64,000 nt of DNA from Dermanyssus gallinae (GCA_003439945.1 QVRM01002463.1:29857-93856); one strand, 5' to 3'. Shown: positions 13,299 through 24,651, numbered from the stretch's first letter. Numbers and translations are program-made. The notes: generated by a model not told the origin, from the sequence alone.

Positions 13299-13964
13299 TT
13301 ATCTTCGGCTGAAAATGTATGAGCTAGACAAGACTCTAAAATACTCGTATAAGCTAGGCAAGGTTCCGGATGCCAAGTGTGTTATGTGCGAGGCGGGCAA
13401 GGAGCAGCATTTTTCTCTGCCTAGCGCTTAAGATTGAATGAATTGACGACAATATGGTCTGCAGACATAACGGTGGCAGACCTAGTGACTATCATGTCCT
13501 ATGACGAGTGCAAATGCTAGCAAAGCAATGCTAATTTTAAAATATTGGAGAGCATAATGCAAAGAAAGCAAACTAGAAAAACAGTAAGCTAGAGGGACAA
13601 GCCGGCAACAAGATGGAGCGACGACCGGATGCCAGCATTAGCGAAGAATAATAATAAACGTAACGCAAAAAAAAACTAATTTTTCAGCGAAGTAAAGCAA
13701 GAGTAGTTACGATAAAATTATTGTAAAATATATTAAATAAAAAAAACTGTAATAGAAGCCAACTGCGATATCATCCATTACACTGCAAAGCCATCAACCT
13801 TATGTGCAAGCATCACCCGCCTGACATTACACTAATCGTTACGAACAATCATAAAAAGTCTCATCCTTATTTAGTAGACGCCCGTAAATTTCATATGCTG
13901 TTGGAACGATGGAAGCTCTAGGTGCACTATCAAGGTTAACCATTTGTTTAAAGGAAGTTTCGGG

Positions 13965-14215
13965 AATGCACACGCACCGCTGGCAGCTGTCAGCGACTAA
14001 TGTGAGAGTCACAAACCCTAAACCGATATTTCCTCCCTCTGGAAGCTGTCAGCGACTAATGTAAGAGTCACAAACCCTAAACCGGTATTCCTACCCCCAA
14101 ACTTGGATTTGCATGGAAAGTGCCCGAGAGGGGGCCAAGGGCCGTGCACCCCCTTTCCTCGACCGCTCTTGGCTCTTCGTTTCGATCTGCCCTGCCAGGG
14201 CGTTAGCAAAATTTT
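13965..14215 (-). repeat. Diverged copy of an interspersed repeat with an internal ~53 bp duplication
   Basis: The segment resembles the copies at 21866 and 52187: 'ggaatgcac', then 'gactaatgtgagagtcacaaa', 'ccctaaaccg', pyrimidine-rich sequence, and a diverged continuation. A block of about 53 bases (from 'agctgtcagcgactaatg' to 'aaccctaaaccg') is present twice in tandem, at about 13985-14030 and 14045-14085. The minus strand is proposed because the other two copies have a poly-T at their left end. Confidence 0.65.
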
Positions 14216-15314
14216 TTCCTATCCCGCTCTAGAGTTATCTTGAGCCTTATGATGGAATCAAATACTTTCTTTCTCCAGCCCCCTTCCGAGGCCATCAAGT
14301 GCGCCGCGACGTCCCTCAGTCTGAGACTGTGTACCGCTGGCGTCGCGGCAACCCTAGGTGGTTAAAGGACTATACAGCAGCCGGATTCTGGTCACGTATG
14401 ACTGGAACTACCCATGACTCTTCGTGGGTGCAGCCGTACAGACCTTGAGGTCTGGTATGAGTTCCCCGGTCCACTGTCCGCATTCCGTCCGCTTTCTCTC
14501 GTCTTACCAGGCAGCCGTGGCTGCGTCTTTGGAGACCTGCATGGTCAAGTGGTTCATCAGTGGGTTATGTGCTCTTCCTTCGCTTGCCAGCAGATATCAG
14601 GCAAACATTTCAGCTTGGTGGACGCTTTCCCCTCCCTGAGCATCAGTCTAGCGAGATTTCAAGATACCTGCTGGATCTTCCTTCTACCATTCGGTTTTAA
14701 TTTGGACACGTGTGGCGGTTATCGATAGTCTGTTGTCTTAAGTAGACTCTAATGGTGTTTTTAGACGATTGTGTTCAGAAGCTTTCTTGTGAGTCTGTGC
14801 ATCTGCAACTTGTGGTTGCATTTGTACAAGTGATATTGCTATATCGAGTTTCTAGCGTCAGTATGGATTCTGCTGGTTGGACTGTACTGTACAGCTGCCT
14901 GCAATGCTAATGCACTCGTAAAAAAAACAACTGGCCTGCTTTCAAATATAGTGAACGTCATTACAGATGACGTTTTTTAAAACGAGGAGATTGCGGATAG
15001 TGTTAAGTTGCTAACAACTTGGCTGATTGGCTTGACTATTCATAATGAGAAAGCTGTGAGTGCTGTTTCGTGTAATAGATGGAATTATGTCATAAATAAA
15101 GATTTAGCGAAGAACTCCAGTCATAGATTGAGGCCATCAGGGCGAATACCGTGCGTAAATCCAAGAGTGTTTTTCGTGCTATACTGGCATAAAGGATTGA
15201 GCAAGATCATAACGGTAAAACAAATATTGCCAGCGCGCCTTTCCAGGGCAACATGCCAGCCCTCAGTGATGACTTTTTTTGGTTATACCCTGATACTAAA
15301 CTACAAATCAAAAA
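14216..15314. other. GC-moderate sequence without recognisable gene
   Basis: The segment 14300-14700 is pyrimidine-rich with overlapping open frames but no recognisable domain. A hypothetical 114-residue frame at 15008-15352 runs into the ORF1 relic that follows and may be its 5' part. Confidence 0.4.
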
Positions 15315-15770
15315 TTGATTTTCTCATGTCTGAACCAATGCATTGGAAGTGACCAAAATATTATTAGGCTTTTCAAAATCCCCGTGACCACAAGTTGTAA
15401 TAACTTGGATAACAAATATGCATGGATCATTCAGGTTGATCGCGGCTCTTCGGATGAGGATACATTAGCAGCGCTGAAGCAGGACGAGGTAGTGTCGGTT
15501 CAGAGAGAAGTTTACAATCAAGTAGTTGGTGATCAGCCTACAGAGTTTGCTACGGACAGAGTCCTTTCACGCTTTCTTGTATGCCGCACACAGAGGTATT
15601 CCTGACATGCAGATAGCACAACGTTGCCATGTTCAAGTATTAGAAACTTGATTACATATCTACTAGTTGTAGGGGGGGGGGGTAGCTTCTGGAAATGGGG
15701 TGAGTCAGGTCATCTTGTAACTGAATGTAAAAAGGCACTGGCATGTTTAAGTATGAGAGTTACGAAGTTA
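15315..15770 (+). pseudogene. LINE ORF1 (gag-like) remnant with broken zinc knuckle
   Basis: An open frame reads 'SDEDTLAALKQDEVVSVQRE' and then 'ATDRVLSRF', a pattern typical of the ORF1 fold of Jockey-like LINEs. After a stop, 'FWKWGESGHLVTECKK' (about 15685-15735) keeps the spacing of a C-x2-C-x4-H-x4-C knuckle, but the first two cysteines are replaced by Phe and Trp. The mariner at 15841 sits just downstream and may have inserted into the rest of the element. The spacing is seen; the family assignment is inference. Confidence 0.55.
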
Positions 15771-15840
15771 AAAAGCGAACGATTTGGTTGGAACGCAGAC
15801 TATTGCAACAAGTCAATGTGGAGCACCTCGCCACGGCTAT

Positions 15841-17141
15841 TAGGGTGTGGCAGCGAAATCCAGACTAAACGTTATCGCCCGTTTCGCAATTTATCTCTAT
15901 ATGAAAACAGATACTTCGGTGATTTTTTTTATGTGCCGTTAGGGACACTCCTGAAGAACAAATTTATTTAATGTAGCCACCATCAGCAGCAATTACACTT
16001 TCAATTCTGGCGCGAAAGCGCCCGCAGGCCTTCTTTAAAGTTAGCGGATTGAGATTCTTCAACGATTTGATAATGGCTCTGCGTAGCGCTTCTGTATTTG
16101 CATGTAGAGATCTGTTAGTTTCTTGCTCAACAACGCCCCATATATAGAAGTCCAGGGGATTCAAGTTTGGACTGCTAGGGGGCCATATCGTTTTGTCCCA
16201 GAACGCCGTCATGTTGCCCCGTAGCCAATCCTGGACGAGATTACTGGTGTTGGCGGGAGCGCCGTCTTGTTAAAAGACATATTGTCTTCCATTGGACACT
16301 CTATCAATCCATGGTTTTACCACGCGTCGCAGAACACGTAAATACACTTCCTTTGTTACGGTTTCGTGTCTGGCAAAAAAATGTGGGGGCATCACGTCTC
16401 CTTCATTCGACACAACACTTAGAACGTGCACACTAGCAGAATGTTTGGTTCTATGCACGATTGGTACATCCTCAGGGTCCTTTGCGAGCCACCGGTCGTT
16501 TTTCGGGTTATGTTTTTGGTCAATGGTGAAGATTTTTTCGTCGAAGAAGAATCGAAGATGTCCCGCCATTTCGTGTCTCAACCACGTGAAGATAAGATGG
16601 CAGCAAGTCATCCTCTTGTTTTTCGCGGCCTGAGACAACATCTGTCTAACTTTGAACATGTAAGACTTGTAGCGCAGTTCTTCGTTGATAATCCGACGCA
16701 TAGAACGATCACTCATATTGAATTTGATCGCTAAACGGCGCATCGATAGACTTGGGTCCTTAAAAACGCAGTTGTGCACCATTTTGATCACTTTTGGCGT
16801 CCTCACTTCTCGCCGGCAATTGTAAATCTTCCTTCCAGGTGCTGCACCACCTAGCCCTGTCTCTTCTGCATCTCTGTAGCGTCGGGTAATGCCGTAGACC
16901 GTTGCTCTTTTAAATCCAGTGATGTTGATGATTTCGGCTGGCCGATGTCCACCACAACGTAATTGGATAACGGTTGTTTTTCGGTCATATTCTGGACCCA
17001 GGTTGCGTCGGCCGTCCATGATGACAATGTGTCTTTGTTCTATTGTGAGTGGGCTGTCTGCTAACGCAAACCGATCTGAATTAACGCATTCCGTCTATGC
17101 TGGGTAGCCCGCCAAAATGTGGATTTCGCTGCCGCACCCTG
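15841..17141 (-). mobile_element. mariner-type transposon (DD37D) with terminal inverted repeats
   Basis: A 1301-base unit is bounded by terminal inverted repeats. The left end reads 'tagggtgtggcagcgaaat' and the right end, on the minus strand, 'cagggtgcggcagcgaaat'; they match at 20 of the first 22 positions. A TA dinucleotide lies at or within one or two bases of each end, as expected for Tc1/mariner target sites. The size and single transposase ORF fit a full-length mariner. Ends and coding region are seen directly. Confidence 0.92.
15964..17019 (-). pseudogene. mariner transposase, DD37D, interrupted by one stop codon
   Basis: The frame runs 351 codons from ATG at 17019 to a stop at 15964, with a single in-frame TAA at codon 250 (near 16270). 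It would cut and paste its own element at TA sites. The N-terminal part (residues about 1-115) has two helix-turn-helix-like regions, including 'GFKRATVYGITRRYRD' near residues 35-50. The catalytic domain has D160 in 'FFDEKIF', D252 in 'QDGAPANTSN' just after the stop, and D290 in 'NPLDFYIWG'. The 37 residues between the last two Asp define DD37D (the maT-like subgroup of mariner). Apart from the stop it looks intact, which indicates a fairly young copy. The stop sits directly before the second catalytic Asp, so the truncated product would be inactive. Confidence 0.92.
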
Positions 17142-17800
17142 TATATACGCTCAAACTGCCTTATACACCTCAAGCTTGCTAAAATTAGTGGTTTTGATAA
17201 CGCACAGGTTCTGCAAATGCATCTAAAAAAGTGCGGTTTTAAAACGTTTATAATGATTATGTATCTCAGTCTTGTCACGCATGATGACTCTCTTACTCTT
17301 GGGCTTGTTGGAGGAGGTACTTCCAATGGAGGCAGCTCTGCCATCTATAAAACTGGGTGATTCAAACCTGAATTTGCTGGCTAAAACCGACAGTAAAAGC
17401 TATGTATGTCCCATCGAGGACACATGCCGCCATCAACCTCGTACGAAGGTGCTGTGCAAAGGTAAAGGTTCGTGCTGCCCATCTATCGTACGTATAAAGG
17501 GTGGTTGACTTGGGTTCGTCAGGCGCAACGCCGTGACCGTGTGCACTGTAAGGACGACGAGCCACCAATTATTGACTTTCCTCCCGTCTCCGATGACACA
17601 GGCCGTTCAGGTGAACGGAGTGTACAATTAATTAGCTGTAAAGCTAAAGACTCCCCCGCTGGGGTGTTCAACTCCAAAAGTTAAAAAGGCTGCGTGGTGC
17701 AGCTAGGGTCAGCAATAGCTGACCCATTAAAACAAGAAAGGAAAAAAAAAGCTATGTATAATGTTTCTTAGCAAGAACCATCTTTCATGTCGTCACGCAA

Positions 17801-18199
17801 ATGGAAAGGCATTATTCGCCCACAGAGTTCTTGTGTGCTCCCTCAGTTTTAGTAAAGATCCATGATCGGCAGAGTGTCAGATTGTTTCTTGACAGAGTTG
17901 TCCATTTAAGCTGGCTAAGCGTGTATGATGCTCTGATGATCAATATCCCGAAGCTTTTAGCAACTTGCTATTCAATAAATGCCATAGATATTTTAACTTC
18001 CCACTACTCTGGACGTCAGTTATGGGCTTCTGTCTGGGTCAATGGAGATTGTAACACAGTAAAGGCTCTCCAAGTCACAGAATATTCAGATCAGTCAGCT
18101 CTAGTAGCCACCCGGTTTAAAAGAAGTTTGTCGCCCTCGTTTATATGGACGCGTATAATGCACCGTTCCTTGATGACGTGTTTATCCAGCTATAATTAA
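17801..18199 (+). pseudogene. Non-LTR RT remnant, palm region
   Basis: A 132-residue open frame matches the RT block around the first catalytic Asp. 'RLFLDRVVHLSWLSVYDALM' corresponds to 'FLDLSKAFDxxSHDAL', followed by 'YSINAIDILTSHYSGRQLW' and 'VNGDCNTV'. That is the order and spacing of Jockey/Rex-like LINEs. The lysine-alanine-phenylalanine-aspartate part is destroyed, so the copy is dead. No YxDD box follows. Confidence 0.6.
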
Positions 18200-18329
18200 T
18201 CTGTCAACAATTATTCCCATATTTAACGGCGACCGTGAAAATCCGCATAATTGCCGTCCAATTTGTTGCGGTTAAATCCAAGGCGGTTAAATCCAATTCA
18301 AAGGGCATCCTAGTTTAATTTATTTTTCA

Positions 18330-18740
18330 AGAATTCGTTCGGATTTCGTAAACCACGCTCAACTAAATCTCGCTCACTTTTATCAGGAGTTTGTGTACTC
18401 CGTAGATGGCATTATCACTTAGACGTTCTTACTATCATTCATTTTTTATTTTTATACTATATTATATCTACGGCGCAATTTTTAATTTGCGCCGTAACGA
18501 TTCGAATTGTTAATGTTTTGCCGCTAAAGTATATATTCAGGGTAAAAAAATGCCTTACCTGTGTTTAAGATGTATAAAGGAATTATTCCGGATAACAGTG
18601 TTTTTTTCTCTATAACAACTGCTGTTAGACGTTCTGTTTGACGGAATGTTTAAGGCCGGTATCTCCAAAAGAGTTTTTTTGTCGTATTCTCGCGTACACC
18701 CTGCTGACTATATGGACCGAGCTTTCCAGGAAAATTCGCG
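18330..18740 (+). pseudogene. Fragments of the same LINE family as 0.5-1.8 kb
   Basis: DNA at about 18333-18410 ('ttcggatttcgtaaaccacg' and onward) matches the 'QFGFRKARST' block of the minus-strand LINE near 1150-1190. DNA at 18610-18735 ('tgctgttagacg', 'ttctcgcgtacaccctg', 'gactatatggaccga') matches the reverse complement of 481-604. The palm region between is absent, so this is an internally deleted + strand copy. Confidence 0.65.
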
Positions 18741-18869
18741 TGCTCACCTTAGTAAGAATATTTAAACGTGATGGAGATTTCGTTTATCAATTTTCCGGCA
18801 GTGTGTGCTTCGATCTTCTCTATGGCAGGACTGAGATCGTGTTCCTTCATCTAAGTTATAGCGTTATTT

Positions 18870-19640
18870 AGCGCTACCTTGGCTGCTTTTTCTAGGGCTC
18901 CCTCCCGCCGGGCAGTTACCACGAAAGGCGTTGTGCGAGGAACGCTATTAAACGCTAAGTTCCCGAGTACCGGGCTCAAAGCGGAGCCCTGCGGCACTCT
19001 AGCGGTGATCCTGTATATCCTGTCCCCCATCTCAATGCCCTCCTTATTGAGGTACTACAACCTTATCCTCCGCAGGTATGGCGAAACGCGTTTCCTTTCC
19101 AGGGCTGTCATGATTACCAGCCAGTTAGTTGTATTGAACGAGTTTCGCACATCTAGTAGGATGAGTACAACAAAGTTTTCACTTTTCTGCGACCAAATGG
19201 TTTCATTTAGTGCCCACTATGCGCTCGCTTCAGTGGACCCAGTCTGAAGCCGAACTGAACATCCGAGGGTGTCTGGATGCTCTAGTTACTAATTCGTTGT
19301 TCAGCCTCTGAACGATTATGTTCTTTAGTACCTTCCCATTGTTTCAGTGAGACAGATAGGATGCTAAGACAATGGACCTATCTGCCTGGTACACCTCATC
19401 GAGAGTAAAGTCGGGAACATACTCGGGGGAACCTGTATTTGCTCCCTCAGTGGTTGGTGTGGGAAAAGACCCGCAACGACGTCTCCTATTATTTCCGGCG
19501 ACAGCCCAGGGGCGTGTCGGCGGATTTTGTTCACAACCACCCGGCAAGGCAGGCCCCATGGGTTTGTCTCTACCGGCCAAAAACTCGATAGGTGTGTCAC
19601 CGACAAACTCTTCATTGCTTTTGGATAAAGACCGCCCATT
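18870..19640 (-). pseudogene. R1-like LINE reverse transcriptase fragment
   Basis: On the minus strand, from about 19640, the frames give an R1-type linker ('AGRDKPMG', 'LSPEIIGDVVAGLFP', 'DFTLDEVYQAD') and 'VQFGFRLG' (about 19240). Then follow 'ILLDVRNSFNTTNWLVIMTA' (about 19100-19170) and 'RVPQGSALSPVLGNLAFNSV' (about 18935-18995). These are the linker, fingers and palm of R1-clade RTs, in correct order, broken by frameshifts. The 'KAPGxDG' block is deleted and no YADD box remains. Confidence 0.8.
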
Positions 19641-21386
19641 CGTAATTCAACAACTTCTATTTTTAAGGCATTTATGCAAAGACAAAAATCTGTAGGTTTT
19701 TAATATTCGAAACCAATATGTCTTTCATTTCTACAACGTCATTGATGTGAATACGAATAATTTGTACATGTTTAACATTCGAAAGGTAATTGTGCAGAAA
19801 TTTATATACACAGCTAATTTTTGCAATGCTGCGCCATGAAGCTGGGCTGAAGAGATCACTTTTTGCCATTGACTATATTTTTTACTTGAAAGCTTTCTAA
19901 TTGCTAAATGTTCAATGAAAATATCTGAGCAAATAAACGGAATAGCTGTCCAGTGAGGTAACGGTCACCAATACACATTAAGCTGCTTGGTTCCGATATG
20001 AGAGGCGCTTCTGATTTCTTAGGAGTCTCCTGATTATGCCGATAAGTACGGCGAGATCAAACTATCAAAAACGATCTCACCGCATGGTCTGCGCGGAACG
20101 AACAAACCCTGCACGGAACGCAGACTGGTGAACTCTTAGAGTATGAAAATGGTGTCCAGAATTCCACCGCAAGCTTGTGCTTTTAAACGCATCAAACATG
20201 TAATATTTACACCGTTTCTAGTAAGCCCTAGCTGAATAAGATAGCTATTTTTACCAAAACTGCTTTTTTTCTGTTAACAGGAGACTTGGCTAACTGAGCT
20301 ATGGGGGAGGTTACGCGAGACCATACTTATTGAAGGGTGGGCATGTTTTCTATCACAAGCTTTCTTCTAAGCTGCTCTGAAAGCTTCTTATATATTTTAG
20401 GCGGTAATATTTTTAACTTGGCTGAGCGCATAATAATCATTCTGATTAGTATAAAGTTTTTGGATGTTCTGTTCTGCGAATGATGCTGCTAGACTAGCTT
20501 GCTCTATGAATGTTTAAATAAAGTCAATAATGGTATGTGATTTCTATGGAACCTTTTAATGAAATAAATATATATTCTGTTTAAGCATGTTATCTTTCAA
20601 TATATACAACGTTTTTTTTTCGAAACAATTATTTCTAGAATTGAATTCTAAGATGTGATCACGGCACGACAGAGGCTGCAAATTCGAATAGGTTAAAACA
20701 TTTACAACTTAATCTCCTTCCTAAACTTTCCGTGAGTATCTGGCTGTAAAGTGACAGCTAGAAACCCTGTAACTAGATTGTTAACTTAACCTTTATTGGC
20801 AAATGTAATTTAATTTACTGGGAATTACATGATGTGTGGTACTTTGGAACAACTGTCCAAAAGCGCGAGTAGACGTTTCATAAATCATGTAAACTAATAT
20901 TTTTGCAATTTTGATGAAATTGTAGATATCACAGGCAGACATATTTTTAAAGAAAGTAATATATTTCCGCCGCATACAGAAATTGATTGAATTCCAACAA
21001 ACTGAGCACCCTCTAAAATACATGTTAATTTTCCCTGGGCCTTTGTACTCTTAACCACATAATATTACCTTGGGTTCGCTGTCACTATCTGCTTCAAAGG
21101 GAGCTTTTTTTGGGTATGCCGACGCCTTCATTCGGGTGAAATACTGACTTCTGAACCAGGGACCACAAAGCAGAGCGGGCGGAATAACTGCTGAGATGTA
21201 AGTGTGAGTTAACGCTTATGTATTTAGACGTCCATAAAGCTCTAAGTCTATCGATATTCAAAAAACATATGACTAAAGTGTTTAACTAGCAGCAGTCAGA
21301 TCGTGAGAGCTCTAACTCTCACACGCATGACGCAAGACTAGTGTTATCGTAAACATACAAAACAGGAAACATCTTATATTGAAGAA
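19641..21386. other. No recognisable gene
   Basis: AT-rich sequence with short ORFs only. Nothing with domain character was found on either strand. Confidence 0.55.
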
Positions 21387-21865
21387 ATGATTAAATTATT
21401 TTCAGCCACCCGTAGGCCAACACGACACCGAGTCCCTCGGTCTTCTTTCTTGCGCATACACCTATTGTCCCAATACGCTTTGCTATCCTATATGATAGGG
21501 GCTTCCTACCGCGTGTTAGTTCCAACGACTTCCCTCCCATCTTGTAATATTCCACCAATCAGCTTGAGCGCGTCGTTATTCTGGGGACTGCCGCTTATTC
21601 TGCTGGCAATCGACGAAAACTGTACTGCTATTCCATCTAGCACCGCCTGGTTTTCAGAGTACCTACTCGTTATCAACAGTGCCCGCACTTCCCTCTTAGC
21701 TTTCAGCCCGACCTCCGCTGGCCACTTCCTCCCGATGACCGTTGCCCGTCTATATTTATTGCTTCTATTTGGAACTCAGTGTTCAAAATTTCCTATTTTA
21801 GCTATTGTTCTGTGGTCCAGCCAGTTTTACGGTACTTCTAACGGTACAAGCTTTTTTTTTTTTTT
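21387..21865 (-). other. Open, GC-moderate stretch of unknown origin upstream of a poly-T-bounded repeat
   Basis: Both strands are largely open here (168 codons on +, a 60-codon and further open frames on -). The minus-strand reading, with 'RALLITSRYSENQAVLDGIA' and 'QFSSIASRISGS', is polar and helix-like and might be a gag-like fragment. No motif supports this. Confidence 0.25.
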
Positions 21866-22165
21866 TGTTCTGGGAGGTTTCGGTAATGCATGATGCACAT
21901 GCGCCACTAGCAGCCTGCGTGACTAGTGTGAGACTCGCAAACCCACTAAACCCGGATTCCTCCCCACCCCCCCAGGCTTGGTATTACTTTGGCATTACAT
22001 CGAAACCGTGGGAGAGGCGTCTCTGCCGTTCTCCTTCAATCAGCTCTATCCCTGACTATCATCCCGCATGTCTACCTGCGGTTGGATATGGGGATGCCAT
22101 TTTGTAATCCGTCCTGTGAGGGTGCGTCGAGACCATGAGGGCCTGGCTGCTCCCCACCCCCTCCC
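21866..22165 (-). repeat. Interspersed repeat, copy 1 (bounded by poly-T)
   Basis: About 290 bases are near-identical (roughly 94-95% by eye) to 52187-52480. Both copies begin with a T-run and then 'ctgggaggtttcgg'; they share 'gcgccactagcagcctg', 'gagactcgcaaacccac' and 'gtctacctgcggttggata'. The T-run at the left suggests a retroposed element inserted in minus orientation with a poly(A) end. A diverged relative lies at 13965-14215. Confidence 0.88.
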
Positions 22166-22560
22166 CCCTCCCTCGGCTCCTCGTCTCGACCACTCTCCCG
22201 AGAGACCCGCTCAAACCTCTCCCGCCTGGCCGTTTCCTTGGCTGTCTTGAGTGTCAAAACAGCGTCGAACAAGTTCGTCGCCTCCCTCCATGCCTCCGCC
22301 GAAGTCATCATATGGGAGAAACGGTACCAGCTAGCAAGGCAAAAAGTGCCGTGCTAGCTGGCACCGTTAGAAGTGGACTTTTATTTTGTTGCTTTTCTTC
22401 TTCTTCTTCCCTGTGTCCATCTTCATTTTCAGCCGTTATCCAGTTTTTATATAGCTTCTCCAGCCCCCACATGAGACGCACGTTTGAAATTGCTTCTCCT
22501 TTCCGCCTCAAGTCTGGCCCTCTTAGGTGGTACATCCTTTTTTCTCGTGGAGGTGACACT
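22130..22560 (-). pseudogene. Charged coding-like region attached to the interspersed repeat
   Basis: Minus-strand frames give 'SAEAWREATNLFDAVLTLKT' followed by a Arg/Glu-rich tail, and upstream 'MYHLRGPDLRRKGEAISNV'. A similar pattern ('AAAEGYREARAYMWNVIL') is seen on the minus strand near 55560-55610. This suggests a repeated protein-coding element, perhaps LINE ORF1, of which the repeat at 21866 is the 3' end. I do not recognise the protein. Confidence 0.35.
22320..22368. repeat. Short perfect-stem hairpin in repeat-associated sequence
   Basis: Arms 22320-22336 ('aacggtaccagctagca') and 22352-22368 are inverted copies with one mismatch over 17 bases. The 15-base loop itself contains GGC/GCC pairing. 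It lies inside the charged coding-like region. Confidence 0.8.
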
Positions 22561-22569
22561 TAACCTCTA

Positions 22570-24050
22570 TCTTCCGTCTTCATCGCACCTCCTCTCGTTT
22601 CACCACCCTTCGCAACTCCTCTACTTGGGGCCTCCATGCCATAGATTGTTTTTGCCTATCTCTACGGTTTAGTTACTAAGTGCGGTGTAAAATCCCGTTT
22701 GTGTCCTTTGTTGTCCCGCCTTGCATGCCAGGAATTCAAGTCCTCGGGCACTATATACGCGGAAACACTTACTTATGTGATGGCTAATCGTCAGTTGCAC
22801 TTTACTGCACGATCACGCCGCCAATACTGAGTACCCTTTTCTTGACCCTTGAGCCTAGCGCACCTAGGCTGGCAGGCGACTGCATCATATGCTCCAGAAC
22901 TGCGCGGGGGAGGCGCCGCGGAGCTCTAGTTCTGCCTCTAGCAGCGCTGCGCAGCTTATAACCGTACGGAAGGCAAAGTCTGTGTTGCCTAAGTCAGAAA
23001 TTTTACCTTGCGTCGACGTTGACGCCTCTTCCCTAACTCAACTACACTGTCACTGTACTACGATGCATTGTCGAGTGTTTGCGGTCCGTCAGGAACGACA
23101 CGACGTTCTTGTGCAGTTTATTTTTGTTGCTTTACTTGGCACGTGTCAGGCTATATCCAGCATAGCATAGATTTAACGCAAAAAAACGGCATAAATATTT
23201 AATAGGCTACCCAATTACGTATCGTTTCCATACCTTTACAGAGCGGGCCTTTTCTAAGACAAAAATAAATTAAGAAACACTTTCGTGATGACAGATGCAT
23301 GCATATACGTATACGAATAAATCACCACATTTTAATTTAGGTTTACGCGTTTCGAGCCTGAACGTCTCCTAACGCATAGGCCTAAATTAGTATCGCACTT
23401 TAAAACATTTGGTAGTGTATGACGGACGAAAAATAATGCTTTCAGAAGCGAAACGCGTACACCGGCAGGTGTACAGCAGAATTTGAAGGATGGTCTCTGT
23501 TTTCCGCTGTTAAGCGTTTTTATCCTCCCGGCCGGTAGAAATTCCTTTCGCTTCGCTTGAGGTTGTTGATGATCTCAATGGAACGCTTTAGGCAAAAAGC
23601 GAAAGGAGACATAGAGAAAAGCAGTAAAGTTTACGAAGATGAACGTCTCGTGGGGGGAAGGGTGACGTGCGACGCTGTGGCACGGCGCAGTTGCTACGGA
23701 ACGGCCAACCGACGTCAACGGGGACAGCACATCGCCGCCCAAGCAGATGCCCCTCTTGGTTGGTCTCAGTAAACAGCGTACGTTGACCATGGAAGGCCTT
23801 AGCGAGTGTGGGAAAGCATAAAAGTCAAAAGGCCTTATATTGAGACTTTACATACTATCCTTCGTGGTATGTGCATATGCAGATTACCGTAGTTTTTGCA
23901 TTGTTGCTCGACACATTTTGGTACGCTGCGCAGGCAAGTCTTGGTAGAAGTTGTAACTAGAGGAAGAGTACATTGCTGCATTTGGATATATATATATATA
24001 TATATATATATTACCTAGCGTACGTAGCAGTAGCGCTGTTCTACCAGATT
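22570..24050. other. No recognisable gene
   Basis: Several 60-93 codon ORFs are present, including a Ser/Ala-rich one at 22889-23170, but none shows a domain. A (TA)n run lies at 23986-24011. Confidence 0.5.
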
Positions 24051-24056
24051 TGTTGC

Positions 24057-24260
24057 TTAGAGAACGAGACCGGACAATGAAATGGCAACGATGATGAGTT
24101 TACGCCTAAGATCATAGTAATAGAGAGCTAGTGAAGTGTATAATAAAGCTGAGGAGGCGAAGGCCATTCCCCATATCCTGATGAATACATTCGACCGATT
24201 TTCTGGAGCGGGAACGAAACCAAAGTACACATTTTCATTAATTTCCTTTAGATATATCAT
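24057..24260 (-). CDS. Possible terminal exon of a membrane protein
   Basis: A 67-codon minus-strand frame ends at a stop at 24057. It contains 'NVFIRIWGMAFASSALLYTS', 'LALYYYDLRRKL' and 'IIVAISLSGLVL': two hydrophobic segments (about residues 27-47 and 54-67) separated by a basic loop, preceded by a polar N-terminal stretch. Amino-acid composition and segment spacing look like a real multi-pass membrane protein end rather than a transposon. No strong splice acceptor could be chosen; 'atatctaaag' near 24247 is weak. I do not recognise the family, and no partner exons were found. It may be chance. Confidence 0.25.
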   Translation of the reverse strand: MIYLKEINENVYFGFVPAPENRSNVFIRIWGMAFASSALLYTSLALYYYDLRRKLIIVAISLSGLVL

Positions 24261-24651
24261 TTAAATTTCATCTTAGCTAGAGTCACATCCCCAAACTAGG
24301 TCACCCCCAGCTGCTTCCCTTGCATACGTATGTTTGGTTTGTGGCCCACCGCTAAGTAATGTACGTTTCTGAGTTTATTTAAGCGCGAGTTTAAAATACC
24401 TGGTTCTCATGTAGCTTGGGGTCATGGACTTGGATGAGCAATTATGTAATATCTGCTAAGATTTGAATTCACAGGTACTAATACTACAGCTTCCTATCCT
24501 TTATTCCTTAACAGGATTTCTAGTCATTTTGCACAAGCGTTCTGCCCGTTAAATATGTGGTTTAGCCGTTCTATTACTTCAATTTGGTCTATATATAACA
24601 TTGTTTGATTGAGAACTTAAGAATTGGTGATGCAGTCTCATAGTATTATTA

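Noticed and set aside
21387..21893. 168-codon + strand ORF as a multi-pass membrane protein
   Set aside because: Hydrophobicity reflects pyrimidine-rich sequence and the frame ends in a poly-T run translated as Phe. The minus strand is equally open.
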